A stretch of DNA of 64,000 nucleotides from Botrytis cinerea B05.10. Its lineage: Eukaryota > Ascomycota > Leotiomycetes > Helotiales > Sclerotiniaceae. Of this stretch, positions 22,935-34,202 are shown piece after piece. The notes under the pieces are model-generated. The model did not search any database. It saw nothing but the letters and a program-made list of their open reading frames with translations, and was not told where the DNA came from. Made by a program: the position numbers and the translations under genes. How positions within the stretch are numbered: the stretch's first letter is position 1; the number at the start of each line of letters is the position of its first letter. The DNA lies in assembly GCF_000143535.2 (NCBI RefSeq), contig NC_037313.1:1619501-1683500 (forward strand), written 5' to 3'.

Positions 22935-24487
22935 CTACGGTTTTGGAACGAACTCCCATGGGTGCTCGAATAGCATAGCATGCTTGTGTGAGAACTTCAG
23001 ATCGCTCATAAAATTGATAGAACTCTTAGCTTCTGGAAGTGGCGTTAAGAAATTGGTGATTGCAGGATGTAAACGGCGCTACACATGTGTCAGTAGTTCT
23101 GGGCTGATAGGAGACTGAGACTGTTTTGAAGGATTATACATACCAATTGAGACATTATCTCGTCATCGCTGCAGATAAGGAACATTGGGTTGGATATTGT
23201 TCGATTGGTCGGATCCCAACTTGGCTCAACTACCGCAGGTCGTATAGGCTTTCCGCGATAGTCTTCTCGAACAAAAGGACCTTGTCTCTCCTCTTCCCAG
23301 TAGAAACAGAGTAGATGACGAAGATATGAGATAACTACACGGTCAGGTTCGTTTCTTTTCTCCCCAAAGAAGAATCGGCCGCGAATCAAATAAGGTACTC
23401 CCAACATTATGGACTCGCAGTCATAAAATCTTGCCAGCAGCCTCGATTCTTGCAGTGATCGGTCTGTTCCACCAATAACAAGATGTTTCATATTGATTCT
23501 TCTTGTAATTATTCCAGCTGCAGGTGGGCTTGGGGTTATAAATATCCTGCGGCTGGATTCGGCGTCAGTCTGGCGGTTATATCTCCAATTCATCAATACA
23601 TTAGAGTTCTCCAAAACGATAATATCCTTATCCTCATTGAAATATGTCAATTTTTGATCATTCTGAGTCATTGGAATCACCTGGTATTCTTTCTCATATA
23701 GTTCTTTCGCAATTTTGAGACTGAATTTTGACACATAAAAGATGGGAGGAAGCCTGCAACGAACAGTCAGGTCTGTACCCCGCTCTGAAAGTCCTGGTCC
23801 TATCTGGCGGTGTTCTTTCTGAAGGTGGGAGATAATGATGATGTTCGGAGTACTATTCGCGTGAATTCTTCCATACCATTGCCAAATCATAGTTTGAAGC
23901 TCTAACGGAAGTGCAGGAAACTTATGGAATGTTTGTCTTCTGCATTTTCGCTTTGTGGAACCCTTGTCAGTAGACGTTGTTGAAATATCCTTTAGAGTTC
24001 GAAATGAGCTTGGGCTCTTTGACCGGTTATGTCGAGGTTGGGTATCTTTTGTAGATCTTGGCTTAAGTTGTATCTTGTCGATAGATCGTGGCTCCATAAC
24101 ATTCTGAAGTCCAAGTGGGCTCATTGAACGTTTAATTTTAGGTTGTATCTCTTCTGTAGACATTGATTCCATAACATTTCGAAGTCGAAGTGAGCTCATT
24201 GAATGCTCGGATTGAGTTTGCATCCCTTGAATAAATCGTGGCTTCAGCTTCGTAACATTCCCAAAATCAAATGAGCTCCGTGAATGCCTGGGTTGAGGTT
24301 GCATCTGATCTTTAGATTTTCGTTTCATGCCATCCCGAGGCTTAAGTTGCTCATCTGAAAGCTTCTGTGAAGGCTCCATCTTGTCGATAGGCGCCAGCTG
24401 CGGTTTCGGTACCGGTCCATGCAGTACTGCAGCAAGATGAGGTGGAATCCCCGACTTCTCACCTTGTCCTTTAGACTTTCCCGCCAT
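22935..24487 (-). CDS. 2EXR-domain protein with repetitive disordered N-terminal extension
   Basis: Exon 1 is 24487-23144 and exon 2 is 23078-22935, joined over a 65-nt GTATGT...GTGTAG intron, for 495 residues. Splicing replaces an unspliced tail with QLRRLHPAITNFLTPLPEAK and ends in HPWEFVPKP. Residues 1 to about 190 are polar and basic with imperfect repeats of roughly 30 residues (for example SMSSLRLRNVMESMSTEEIQ and SMSPLGLQNVMEPRSIDKIQ). The 2EXR core follows at about 190-210 (FHKFPALPLELQTMIWQWYG), then LPPIFYVSKFSLKIAKELY and YFNEDKDIIVLEN. The extension is much longer than in the other copies here and could be a separate interaction or localisation region. Confidence 0.85.
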
Positions 24488-26102
24488 AATCTCCGAAAAG
24501 TTGGACTGGATGTTGTTGCGCGGGCTGTTGATTAGGGAGGCTTGGGTGGTGGGAGGAATGATCGACTAAATCTTGGGTTAGCTTTGGTTGATTGATTGGT
24601 AAAGTATACTTCTGTGCTTGATTGATGCGATTATTGACAGGAAATCCAAGCGCTCCAATAGATTTCGTAAAGACAGGCTCGCAGACCTGGAGTTTGGATT
24701 TGTGTGAAAGATCACCCGAGCGAAAGGGAAAACTTACTCGAAACCCTCTTTCTATTGAAAGATTTCAATAGAGTCCACAGTTTTTCTCTCTTCAGGAAAG
24801 AGGTTTCAAAAGAGCTAGTCCAGAGAGTAATAAGCTCTGAAGAACTTTCCGATTTCAATCTTCAAGAGGATGTTTTGTTGAAGATGCAAAATTCAAAAAG
24901 TCGGGTCTCTTGTCCAATTTTAAATAGTCTCGAAATTGATATAATTGTGCGAGTTCGGTTCCTAGCACAGCCGAATCGGAGATGATATCTTGTGATATCA
25001 TGTAATTTCGGAGGTATCAAGGCCGAGTGATGAGTGAATAATACTGCTTGTGGCAATCTCTTCGAGAAAGGATTGGCCGAAGAACCCGAAAGAAAAAATT
25101 GTACTGCAGCTTCATGGTGTCATATTCACTGTGGGATCTTGTGGTTTCTGATACAAACTTTTGTCGAGTCACTTCTGTATTGTGAAAGATGAAAGGATGT
25201 TGCTGTTATGATGAGTAAGAGAAATCTTCGTTCCTGTTGATCTGTCGATTTGCAACTTCTTTGGTCATTTCCATTCTGATTTGGACCTTGGCTACTCTTA
25301 ATCTGGAAATGAGTGTAGACTGGACATCTGTACCAGAAAAAGGAGTGAATAAAAGCCATAACAGACAGGTTTTCATATCTCAAGCTTTGAGATTTCCTTT
25401 CATAACAGTAATAAGAGGATCCATAATCACTTTTCCTCACTTCTCAACTCATCATATCTTTCATCATTTCTGACCACCCTCGCTGTTCTCTTAGATTACC
25501 CTCAACCTCCCACAAAGCTTCAAAGCTACCTAGGTATACTTCTTACACAAGGACACCTCATCTCACTTCGCTCCATGAACATCTCAAGCTCATTCTCATC
25601 CAATTCCCAATTTACCCACTCTGTTCAAACACTCCCAACATCGTAGCAGCTTATCCCGTTCATACAGCATCAATTCAAAGACTCCAAAGATCGATACCAT
25701 AGCCCCGCCGTTATCTTACCACCAGACCTCTTGTTGCACCTTTTCTCCTTTTCTCCGCTTGAACGCGAAGACAAGAACAAAAACCCAAACAACCAGAAGT
25801 CGTATCCCAAAAAGATGTTGCTTGGAACGCCATAACGGGGGTAAATTCAAATGGGGATATGATACACGAATGTGAATGGGAGAGTACTTAGTTGATGGTT
25901 GAGAGGGATATTCTTATTTCAAAATGGAAGGATGTATATATGAGAGAGCAAGGTATTTGGCTAGAAAGAATGGCTCCCTAGTAGACACTTTCAACATGAT
26001 TTATCGTACATTTGAGATCGTGTTTCTGGATAATTGTCAGTTGAATACTAGTGCACATAAGTTCCACAATCTGCTCCCAAGCCGTCAAAAGAAAGTAGCT
26101 TA
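24488..26102. other. intergenic, no gene seen
   Basis: About 1.6 kb without a supportable gene. The part at about 25440-25830 is strikingly C- and pyrimidine-rich on the plus strand, like a long fungal 5' leader, but no gene follows it directly. Confidence 0.4.
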
Positions 26103-27002
26103 TTAGTAGAGAGGAAATTTCAGAAAGTTGAGACGGCATACATTAGCAACCCATGCCCAAGTCACTGGTTGCGTCATATATCCGCCTGTAGTGATCAAGA
26201 AGCAAGCCATATATTTGATACCGGTCGAGACGTACGACTGGCAGATAAGGATCACGTAGCCAATGATACCAACCACGACTCCAGCAATCGTGAAGGCAAA
26301 GCGATGCTGAAGACGATCGGTCAAGTATGCGATAAAAAGACACTGCACGTATGGTCAGTAGATAGCACCGGGAGAGAAACCAGCCTCAAAGAGTCCGAGA
26401 AGAAACCGTAGACCAACCAATCCACTCTTGCTCCGCACTAGACCTTGGAAAACTGTTATGGTTCCCCAAAGAGTCATTATAGTAGCCAACCAAAGTGATG
26501 GTGGGAGGCGACGAAGGATTAGATTGGATGGAAATTCAAAGAAGATGTAGCTTTAAGTTCGGTTAGAAGAGGACATTCACGTGGTTCCACAATGTGATAT
26601 TCTTGATTGTTAAATCAATCTGAAATTTCTGTCTTCGGGAGTGTTGAGTTCAATTTGACTTTGAAATATCAAGGGTAGGTCTGTCAAATTCAAGATAGGA
26701 ACTTACGCCGGGAAGAAAATCATGAGAGCAACGTTGAAATCATTCCCCGCCATCTTCAACTCCTCGGTCATGCCTTGTATCTTTGCATTGCCAATATTGA
26801 CCCTGTCTAGGAAAGCGAGAACAAACAAGATCATGAGTGGAAGAACAACGTGGAGATCAAGCTTCCTAAGCAGAGATTTCTCAATTGATGGATTTACTTG
26901 GCATGTAGAGACTACAAATGCAGCCGTATCTGCTTTCTTGGCCGTGATTGAAGACTGTTTCTCACGCGAAGGAGATGTTGGGAAGCTGGATGAGGCAGGC
27001 AT
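26103..27002 (-). pseudogene. MFS permease (Dal5/allantoate-nicotinate family) with internal deletion
   Basis: The first exon (27002 to about 26706) has the family N-terminus: SLLRKLDLHVVLPLMILFVL then AFLDRVNIGNAKIQGM (TM1 and the D-RVNIGNA motif). A roughly 150-nt intron leads to YIFFEFPSNLILRRLPPSLW, then LGLFEAGFSPGAIY (TM2-TM4). A TGA follows immediately, and the next bases already encode AYLTDRLQHRFAFTIAG from the start of the second half (TM8-9), then GGYMTQPVTWAWVAN. About 200 residues covering TM4-TM8 are gone, and the sequence after WVAN is also lost. A full transporter has 12 helices and about 500 residues, so this cannot transport. Confidence 0.85.
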
Positions 27003-28082
27003 TGTTGTTGAATGATCGGAGAAAAGGACAAGGCATAGTTATATGGTGAGCACATTGCGGCATTTGTTCTTCTTTTTGGCGCAGAGATAACATTTGATAT
27101 GCAAGTGGTGACTACGCCGGATAAAATAGAGTGTTACTGTGAGTGCTGCCACAACGGACCTTGTGCGGCATGTAGCTCGGTACAAAGATTTGGAAATATC
27201 CTTTGATTGGCTACTCATGCATTACTAGAGGTGAACGCGGGGTAAATCTTGCGTTGGAGGATGTTTGGAGTAACAAGACGGGGTTCTCCTCGTGTTACAA
27301 AACAGCACACCTTTCGATGCAGTTATTGACAAGTCGTGCGAATAAATAGTCTTCTGCTGAATAATCATACTTTTATGTTGATCATTCGGACACAACCTGC
27401 AGGCCGCTCTTTTGTTGAGCCCAAAGTTACATCTGTTCAAGATCTTAATTGTCGGATGGGTTGCCGCTTCATGCTCCTGAGACCGCCAATAGATCAGAAA
27501 TAAGAGTTGCTAATGGTTCAACAATACGCTTCCAACTCTACACGCTTTAAACATTGGGTGATCGGCGTGCCCTTATATTGGTATGCGTGATGATGAAACA
27601 GAAGGAAGCGTCTGGAAAAGATTATTCCAGCAATTTGAGCGACTGATCATACCTTTAAACGGGCCAGATGAGAGATAAAGTTGACTCATAGTATTTAGGG
27701 CTGGCTGGCCTGGCCATCTGGGGTCGAATATCGAAACGCTCTACGAAGCCGCACTGAAAAATGGGTACTCGCGGCTACCGACAAAAGAGAAGCCAATGAG
27801 GCCGCCATTGACGCGCGGGATGATTGCAAACTACTCAAAAAGCGGTTAACGCTAGAAACTCCGTTCCGGCATACAGAAAGCCTGGTCCTTATAGAGGGCT
27901 GCTAGATTTCATTCGACTAGCCAGCAATGAAAAAGGTTCGAATCATACGAGGTGATGCTGTGGCTGTAAAAGGTGACAACCTGAATTTTTTGTTCAACGC
28001 TATGGTCGCGACGGGTCCAGTCCATATGTTGGTAAACGCTGTTTTTCATGCGGCGGTAAAATGTGTATAAAGAAATAATGAG
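27003..28082. other. intergenic at the border of accessory and conserved parts
   Basis: No supportable gene. A mixed-composition piece at about 27700-27900 is GC-richer and briefly open (GSNIETLYEAALKNGYSRL and onward) but was not recognised. Confidence 0.4.
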
Positions 28083-28664
28083 ATGGTATCACGAAATTCT
28101 CACTTCATTCGCATTTTACCACTAGTTTTCCTTTTAACCTCATCACTTGAGAGCTATTATACTACGATGGATTCTCCACGAGTACTCAAAACCCGCAATT
28201 CAAACATTACCTACCAAATTATGAAAAAAAGCCGCCCTTCTGCGTCGTGCTCGACATTATCAAAGAGAGCTGGCTCGAAATCAAAACCTAAGCCACTGGA
28301 AAACCTCGAGGCTGCAAACAATTTGCCCTCAAATACCGGCTTGTGCTCGCCAGCTTCATCAGACGAAAACCTCTCAGCCAACGATTCGGATTTCGAGGAT
28401 AGTGATGAAGAATTGGTGGAAGTTGGCGTGCATCCACGATCGAAAGCTCATAATCTCGATTTCTATAGGGACAAGATGGAGGACTTGGCCAAGACGTATA
28501 AGGAAATCATAGATCGACGTTCTTCTCCAGAAGTTCAACGAACAAGCCCCAACTTGTCTCATACCTCTGCTTCCTCAACTTCCTCTTTAAAAAGACATAA
28601 TCGACGTTCTCAAGATGACATTAGTAATGCAAATCTCCTACTACTTCTCCGTATGGTGGAATGA
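28083..28664 (+). CDS. hypothetical polar protein
   Basis: A 193-codon frame, or 165 codons from the internal ATG at 28167 (MDSPRVLKTRNSNITY), which I prefer because the extra N-terminus looks like translated leader. It is Ser-, Asp- and Glu-rich (SANDSDFEDSDEELVE), has a short predicted amphipathic helix (DFYRDKMEDLAKTYKEIID) and a Leu run near the end (NLLLLLRMVE). No known domain. The low-complexity composition suggests an intrinsically disordered regulator or scaffold, which is inference. A CA/TG microsatellite lies just downstream. Confidence 0.5.
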   Translation: MVSRNSHFIRILPLVFLLTSSLESYYTTMDSPRVLKTRNSNITYQIMKKSRPSASCSTLSKRAGSKSKPKPLENLEAANNLPSNTGLCSPASSDENLSANDSDFEDSDEELVEVGVHPRSKAHNLDFYRDKMEDLAKTYKEIIDRRSSPEVQRTSPNLSHTSASSTSSLKRHNRRSQDDISNANLLLLLRMVE

Positions 28665-28692
28665 TACTTGATCAATGTACATTTTCGATAAT

Positions 28693-28725
28693 ACATATAT
28701 ATATGTGTGTGTGTGTGTGTGTGTA
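28693..28725. repeat. (TA)n(TG)n microsatellite
   Basis: A compound dinucleotide run, about five TA units followed by about ten TG units, read directly, in the 3' flank of the hypothetical gene. Confidence 0.9.
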
Positions 28726-29175
28726 TGGGAGAGATGAGTGAAGCCCGCCCTCACCTGATGTTGGATGGTGGGGCTAAATACACTAGTCCCATTACAGATA
28801 GAGCAGCGACAAGGCGGTGGCAGAAAATATCTCAGGGTCAAGAAAGATATGACAGTAGAAATTCAATGTGTACAATAGATGAAGGCGATGACATATAAAA
28901 TGTATATAATGACAGAATTCTTACCCCAATTGACAATAAATTTAGGTAAAAATTCGATTTCCATGGGGACTCACTCCGTAGTAAACTTTTCATCCTTGCA
29001 TTGCATGATTAGCTCCGATAACGCTTAGATTGTTGACTCTTGTCTTGTCCCCGGTATCTTTTTTTATCCTTTGATATCACCTATATATATTTTCAGTACG
29101 ACTCATTGCTGCTGGGAGTCAGATATATTCTTCATCACAACGTTCTTCCCCCCCACCTCACTCATACAACTCACA

Positions 29176-30756
29176 ATGGCTCTTCGATTGTCTGCGAAAA
29201 GAGTGACAGCTGCTCTGAAAGCTGGAAAGGTATCACCCGCAATCAATGGCTATATGAAGAGAAATGCCTCACAAGCAACGGCCTCTGCTACAAACGTAAG
29301 GGACGAATCTAAGCACAATATTCATGTATGCCATGATGTGCCAGTTATTTCAAGTTTACTAACACGAATTCTAGAGCCAGACCAATATATCGCATCCAGA
29401 TCCTTCACCAAATTCTCAAACAGCACAACTCATCGCAGAACAAGCTCCATATATGGTTGCCACATACGTCCGACCACCACCAATGTTTGTGAAAGGATCC
29501 GGATGTTATCTTTGGGATGTGGAAAACAGGAAATATTTGGATTTCACGGCGGGTATAGCAGTCAATGCTCTAGGACACTGCGATCCAGAAATCGCGAAGA
29601 TAATGTTGGAACAGGTAAGCTTTGTCACTCATTCTCCCACGAGTGACTCATCTGACTCCATACACTACATCAGGGAACAACTCTTATGCATACCTCCAAC
29701 TTATATCATAACCCATGGACCGGGGCCCTCTCCAAGCTTCTCATTGAGAAGACTCTCGAATCGAATTCAATGCACGATGCCCAAGCTGTCTTCATTTGCA
29801 ACTCTGGCAGTGAAGCTAATGAAGCCGCCATAAAGTTTGCTAGAAAGACTGGAAAGGTTGTTGATCCATCTGGAGCCAAACATGAAGTCGTTTCATTCCA
29901 AAACTCTTTCCATGGTCGAACTATGGGGTCATTATCTGCCACCCCAAACCCCAAATATCAAAAGCCATTTTCTCCAATGCTACCCGGATTCAAATATGGA
30001 ACATACAATGATGTGGATGCTATCAAGGAATTGGTTACGGAGAAGACTTGTGGTGTTATAGTAGAGCCAATTCAAGGAGAGGGTGGTGTCATTGTAGCGA
30101 CCGAAGAATTCCTTACTGCACTCGCAGCTCGCTGTCGTGAGGTTGGTGCAGTCCTCATTTATGATGAAATTCAATGTGGACTTTCACGAACCGGAACTTT
30201 CTGGGCCCATGCATCATTGCCAAAATCAGCCCATCCAGATATCATTACTACCGCCAAAGCACTGGGAAATGGTTTTCCAATTGGAGCAACAGTTGTCAAC
30301 AAGAATGTAACAGAGAAGATCAAGGTTGGTGATCACGGAACTACATTCGGTGGAAATCCATTGGGATCCAGGATAGCCCATTACATTGTTTCTCGATTAT
30401 CCGATGCATCTTTACAAAAAGATGTTCTCAAGAAGTCAGAAATATTTAAGAAGCATTTCCAAGCCTTACAATCCAAGTACCCAGAACTTGTCAAAGAAAT
30501 CAGGGGCAAAGGATTACACTTGGGATTACAACTTAGCCAAGACCCTACCCCTATTGTCACAGCTGCTAGAGAGAGAGGTTTATTGATTATCACTGCTGGA
30601 ACCAATACTTTGAGATTTGTACCAAGCTTGAACATCACCGAGCAAGAAATCGAGGAGGGGTTCGGCATTTTGGCTGAAGCAATGAGAATCGTTGCTTCTC
30701 CAGCAGAGGAGCCGCAAGGAGCTCAGGTTCATGGTGAAGTAGATTCGCCAAATTAA
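29176..30756 (+). CDS. ARG8: acetylornithine aminotransferase, mitochondrial
   Basis: Three exons (29176-29295, 29375-29614, 29674-30756) give 480 residues. The enzyme converts N-acetylglutamate semialdehyde to N2-acetylornithine using glutamate and PLP in mitochondrial arginine synthesis. The N-terminus is basic and hydroxylated without acids (MALRLSAKRVTAALKAGK), fitting a mitochondrial presequence. Class-III aminotransferase landmarks are present: YLDFTAGIAVNALGH, FICNSGSEANEAAIKFARK (PLP phosphate cup), HGRTMGSLSAT, VIVEPIQGEGG, LIYDEIQCGLSRTG, and the PLP lysine in IITTAKALGNGFPIGA. The substrate-side block THFGGNPL-equivalent reads TTFGGNPLGS. Length matches fungal orthologues apart from a slightly extended C-terminus. 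Ornithine aminotransferase is the main alternative, but the sequence fits ARG8/ArgD better. Confidence 0.95.
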
Positions 30757-31441
30757 TGATGTGTTGAGAGTTTATGGTACCCAAGTGGATTTCTTGCATA
30801 CAGCATAGAACGGCGTTAGTGGCGTTGAGCGTATACAAAATGGGTTGGAATGTTTGATATGTACCTACCAATAGCATATTCTCGCAATGTAATTATTTTT
30901 ATTAAATGCAAGTGTGCGTTGTTCTCATTTGATAGATTGTTATGACCTTGGCAATCGTTCCCTAGGCGTGGTAAAAAATCCCTGCTATGACCTCATGGTG
31001 AAGCCATAGGGAAAGCTTTTTGTATGGAAACTTTTACAATATTCTTGCATCAAGTACTTTACCATGAATGAATCATGGGGTTGACAGTATAATGCTGTTA
31101 TAATCAACCCTCATCATTCGACGAGACCACAATACTTGTTACTACCAATCCCCGTTGCTGATTTCACAGCACTCTAGAGTTTTAGTTGTTATCGTGATTG
31201 TAAAGTGTCTTGGGATAACAACGATTTGATGTTCACTCTCGCCAGATCATTCAAACTATCTCTCGCAACCTGCACTCCGCAACTCATCATAACCCTTCTC
31301 TCCTACACTATGCTTTTCAGGAACAATACGTTAACATCCCGCACCGACGACTGTATCAGAATCGTTGGCATCGGCTACATCCAGCGAGTGACACAACCAA
31401 GAACGAGATGTGAGCGCGTTGATAGCGTCGTTGTGTGCGCA

Positions 31442-31466
31442 GGGGGGGGGGGGGGGGGGGGGGGGG
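31442..31466. repeat. poly-G homopolymer, 25 bp
   Basis: Twenty-five consecutive G on the plus strand, then A and four more G. This is exceptionally long for a fungal nuclear sequence and likely length-variable or subject to sequencing error. Confidence 0.9.
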
Positions 31467-32067
31467 AGGGGTATAGAAGAGCTGGGAGGCGATATTGGGG
31501 GTGTGGAAGGACTAGGCTTGGAGTTCTATCAGCGGGGAGAAGAGATGTACGGTTGTTAGGGTGTGAAGTGTAGGAGGAGGCGGTTATGGCTTTTGGAGTG
31601 GAAGGAATTCCTTTGTGCATGAAAGAAAAAACTAGACAAATATATGTTTTTCTCTCTCCTAGGGAAATTGGAAGAGCGTATACAAATATTTTACTCTATT
31701 ACTTCCCTCTACATGTAGCATACCCTCTATCCTTTCCCCATCAGCATTATTAGCAAACCGACCGTATGTTACGTTACATTAGCCAACAATGTCTCGCGTT
31801 GCTGATAATGCATCCAAAACTCTCATATTCTATCAAACTCTTGGTCTTTGTTTGGGCTATCTTATCTATATGCGAAATTCTGGATGTGGTTAGTGAGTAA
31901 CTGTTGGAGTTTTATGTGTGATGAGTTTGTGGGGGTGGGATTTAGATGTCGTGTAGTTATAGTATATACTTGTTATGCGGTGTGGTGGTAAGAAGGTATT
32001 GGTTGTTGGTAGATTGCTGGGAAGGAATGGGTTACACGAAGAATATGGGGGTTTGCAGGGTGTTATT

Positions 32068-32108
32068 GTTTTTTTTGTTTTTTTTGTTGTTTTTTTTTTT
32101 GTTTTTTT
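32068..32108. repeat. T-rich low-complexity tract
   Basis: Runs of 7-12 T separated by single G residues, just beyond the 3' end of the minus-strand HET gene. Confidence 0.85.
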
Positions 32109-32216
32109 AATATGTTTTGAGATATGTGATTTTATGGTGATAATTTGAGATGGAATTTGTGAACTTTCACCTTGATGTAGACAGCGTTGTTACATATCCA
32201 CGAATTCACGAGTGTT

Positions 32217-34202
32217 TTACCTACCTCTTACCCTACATGTCCACGCCGGATCCCTTAAATACCAACGAGAAATCCAATGTCTCAGGTGCCATTCCAAAAG
32301 GAAGACTCTCAAAGAACTAGCCCCTCCTCCCAACTCAAACAATTGCAACGTCGGAGCATCCAACCAAACTCTCACTCTTTCCCTCGCTGCGTACCTTGAG
32401 ATTTCCTGTTCCCGCCTCCCCGCGTGCGGTACCTCGCTTGTCCTTCCCACAACCGCATACCTACCATTTCCTTCCGTTCCACTAGCATCCCATCTCAATA
32501 TTAGTATCGTATCACTATCGTCAATTTGACACATCAGATCACCCGTGGTTGCGTTATCCGGTACATAATGCAGTAAATTTTCACTAGAGATAGATATGCG
32601 CACGCGATTTTTACTCGGCCTTCCTCCGATAATTGGAGTCCGATCAAGACCTTTCCGAAACATGATATCGAGATCGCGCCACTTGAGAGCTTGATGTATT
32701 TTGCTCCTGGCGAACCCTAAGAGTTTGTTTCCGAGGTTGGAGGAGCTGGAAGAAGGGGGTCTTTCGTTTTGGCTGGACACGTTTTTTGGGATGGACGAGT
32801 CGAGTTCGATGTACGAATTACCTTTTGGAATTGCGCGGCTGTATTTCGCATGTCCGATGTGGGAGAGCTGGTATGTGTCTAGATTCTTGGTGAATCCGAA
32901 TTCGTTCATTTTTTCGTGGATTTGAGTGACTTCCGCGATCATCGTTTCGTGGCCTTGGTGAGGTAGGACCCATTCTGTAAGTGGTAGATCGTCAGATGCG
33001 GGACTCAACCATGAGACGGTACCTTCTAGAGTACCATTGAATTTCAGTGTAGCCTTGGCTGTAGAATTTAGCATTTTCCGCTGCAAATATTCATCTGGTT
33101 TTGGTGCCTGTAGAAGCCTATGCAGCGCCGCGGTCGTATGTCTAGCTGTGTAAAATAGTGGTGATTGATGTTCGGAGAAATGATGGTTCAGAACCCTTGA
33201 GCATATCTCGAGAATCGAGATCCCATAATCGACCGGTATTTCTCGTTTACAGCAGTCATGGGCAAGACTATGTAGTCCGAAGACTTTGTCACGAATATCT
33301 TCACATTGTGCTTCGCTGTATGTGAAGAGAAGCTCAAGAAGTGGGTGTGCTTGCTCGCCATACGTTTGTCTCTCCTTCCTTTGTCGGTGTAGCCGGCATG
33401 GGATACTATCCTTGATCTTACAGACCAATCTGTATACTTTCTTGTCCCGAATAGTCAGCCAATGTTCAGAGATTTGTTCTAGATTATCACAACATCGAGC
33501 GAGATCTCTCCATTCAAAGTCACATTCGCCGCACTGAACCAATATTTCTTTGGCCAGAGTCAACTCTTGGACGATCCAAAGTCGTTTCCAGTATGGGCGA
33601 TAGAACAATCGACATAATGATTCCAGGGAGCGACTTGGGCTTGACGGCAAAAGCGAATAGGGCAGTCCCGTGGTAGGTAGTTTTTGGTCTGATCGTCTAC
33701 CAGATCGACTGAGAGCTTGGAGAGTCCTGATCGCAATGGATGGAACGAATTCCGTCGAATCGATATTGTGAGCGGAAGGGAATTCTGCCCCTTCATCAAC
33801 ACCTATCCAGCAAATCACTCTTGTCGCCTGCTCATAAATTTTGCTCATCTGCCCCACTTGATGATTTCGCTCAAATGTATCATATTGATTGATACAGAGT
33901 GCGTCCACCCAAAGGATCCGTTCTGTATGTTCGTTCCTTAATTGATTGAGCGCGGACCAAAGATTGGCTTGAACTAGACATTTCTGCCCATTAATAAAGA
34001 TCATCCGGCGATCGCGTAGTGAACCCCATTGATACGACAACGCTTCATAACGAGGCTTGCCAGTAAAACTCACACATCTCAATTCGCATTCAATGTGGAT
34101 GTTTAAGGTCCGATCTGATTCAGTGCGAGACTTTGGGAGGAGATGTACGACTCGTATTTGGTATTCATCAATCGTCAAAGACCTGTACATGGAAGCATCC
34201 AT
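32217..34202 (-). CDS. HET-domain (heterokaryon incompatibility) protein
   Basis: A single-exon 661-residue frame from the ATG at 34202; an in-frame TTG further upstream is not a likely start. HET blocks occur in order near the N-terminus: YEALSYQWGSLRDRRMIFIN (block 1, 'YeALSYvWG'), ILWVDALCINQYDTFERNHQ (block 2), VGQMSKIYEQATRVICWIGV, and later RPYWKRLWIVQELTLAKEIL (block 3, 'RpWFrRvWViQE'). The central part carries the usual DIRDKVFGLHSLA. The C-terminus has no recognised effector domain. Such proteins act in self/non-self recognition and can trigger cell death on hyphal fusion. It is complete, unlike the HET fragment at 14 kb. Confidence 0.93.
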   Translation of the reverse strand: MDASMYRSLTIDEYQIRVVHLLPKSRTESDRTLNIHIECELRCVSFTGKPRYEALSYQWGSLRDRRMIFINGQKCLVQANLWSALNQLRNEHTERILWVDALCINQYDTFERNHQVGQMSKIYEQATRVICWIGVDEGAEFPSAHNIDSTEFVPSIAIRTLQALSRSGRRSDQKLPTTGLPYSLLPSSPSRSLESLCRLFYRPYWKRLWIVQELTLAKEILVQCGECDFEWRDLARCCDNLEQISEHWLTIRDKKVYRLVCKIKDSIPCRLHRQRKERQTYGEQAHPLLELLFTYSEAQCEDIRDKVFGLHSLAHDCCKREIPVDYGISILEICSRVLNHHFSEHQSPLFYTARHTTAALHRLLQAPKPDEYLQRKMLNSTAKATLKFNGTLEGTVSWLSPASDDLPLTEWVLPHQGHETMIAEVTQIHEKMNEFGFTKNLDTYQLSHIGHAKYSRAIPKGNSYIELDSSIPKNVSSQNERPPSSSSSNLGNKLLGFARSKIHQALKWRDLDIMFRKGLDRTPIIGGRPSKNRVRISISSENLLHYVPDNATTGDLMCQIDDSDTILILRWDASGTEGNGRYAVVGRTSEVPHAGRREQEISRYAARERVRVWLDAPTLQLFELGGGASSLRVFLLEWHLRHWISRWYLRDPAWTCRVRGR

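Larger units (their letters stand above)
30757..32216. other. intergenic with homopolymer tracts
   Basis: Between convergent genes, and holding a 25-G run and a T-rich tract described separately. The frames spanning the G run (Gly-rich plus, Pro-rich minus) are composition artefacts. Confidence 0.5.

Noticed and set aside
24704..24985. 93-codon plus-strand ORF upstream of a 2EXR gene
   Set aside because: Begins with GTG, has no motif and no plausible splice context.
27925..27960. GGTTCGAATC, a tRNA T-loop-like string
   Set aside because: No flanking T-stem pairing, no acceptor stem and no D-arm at the right distance.
31205..31620. Gly-rich plus and Pro-rich minus ORFs
   Set aside because: Both span the 25-G homopolymer and owe their length to it; no domain or start context.
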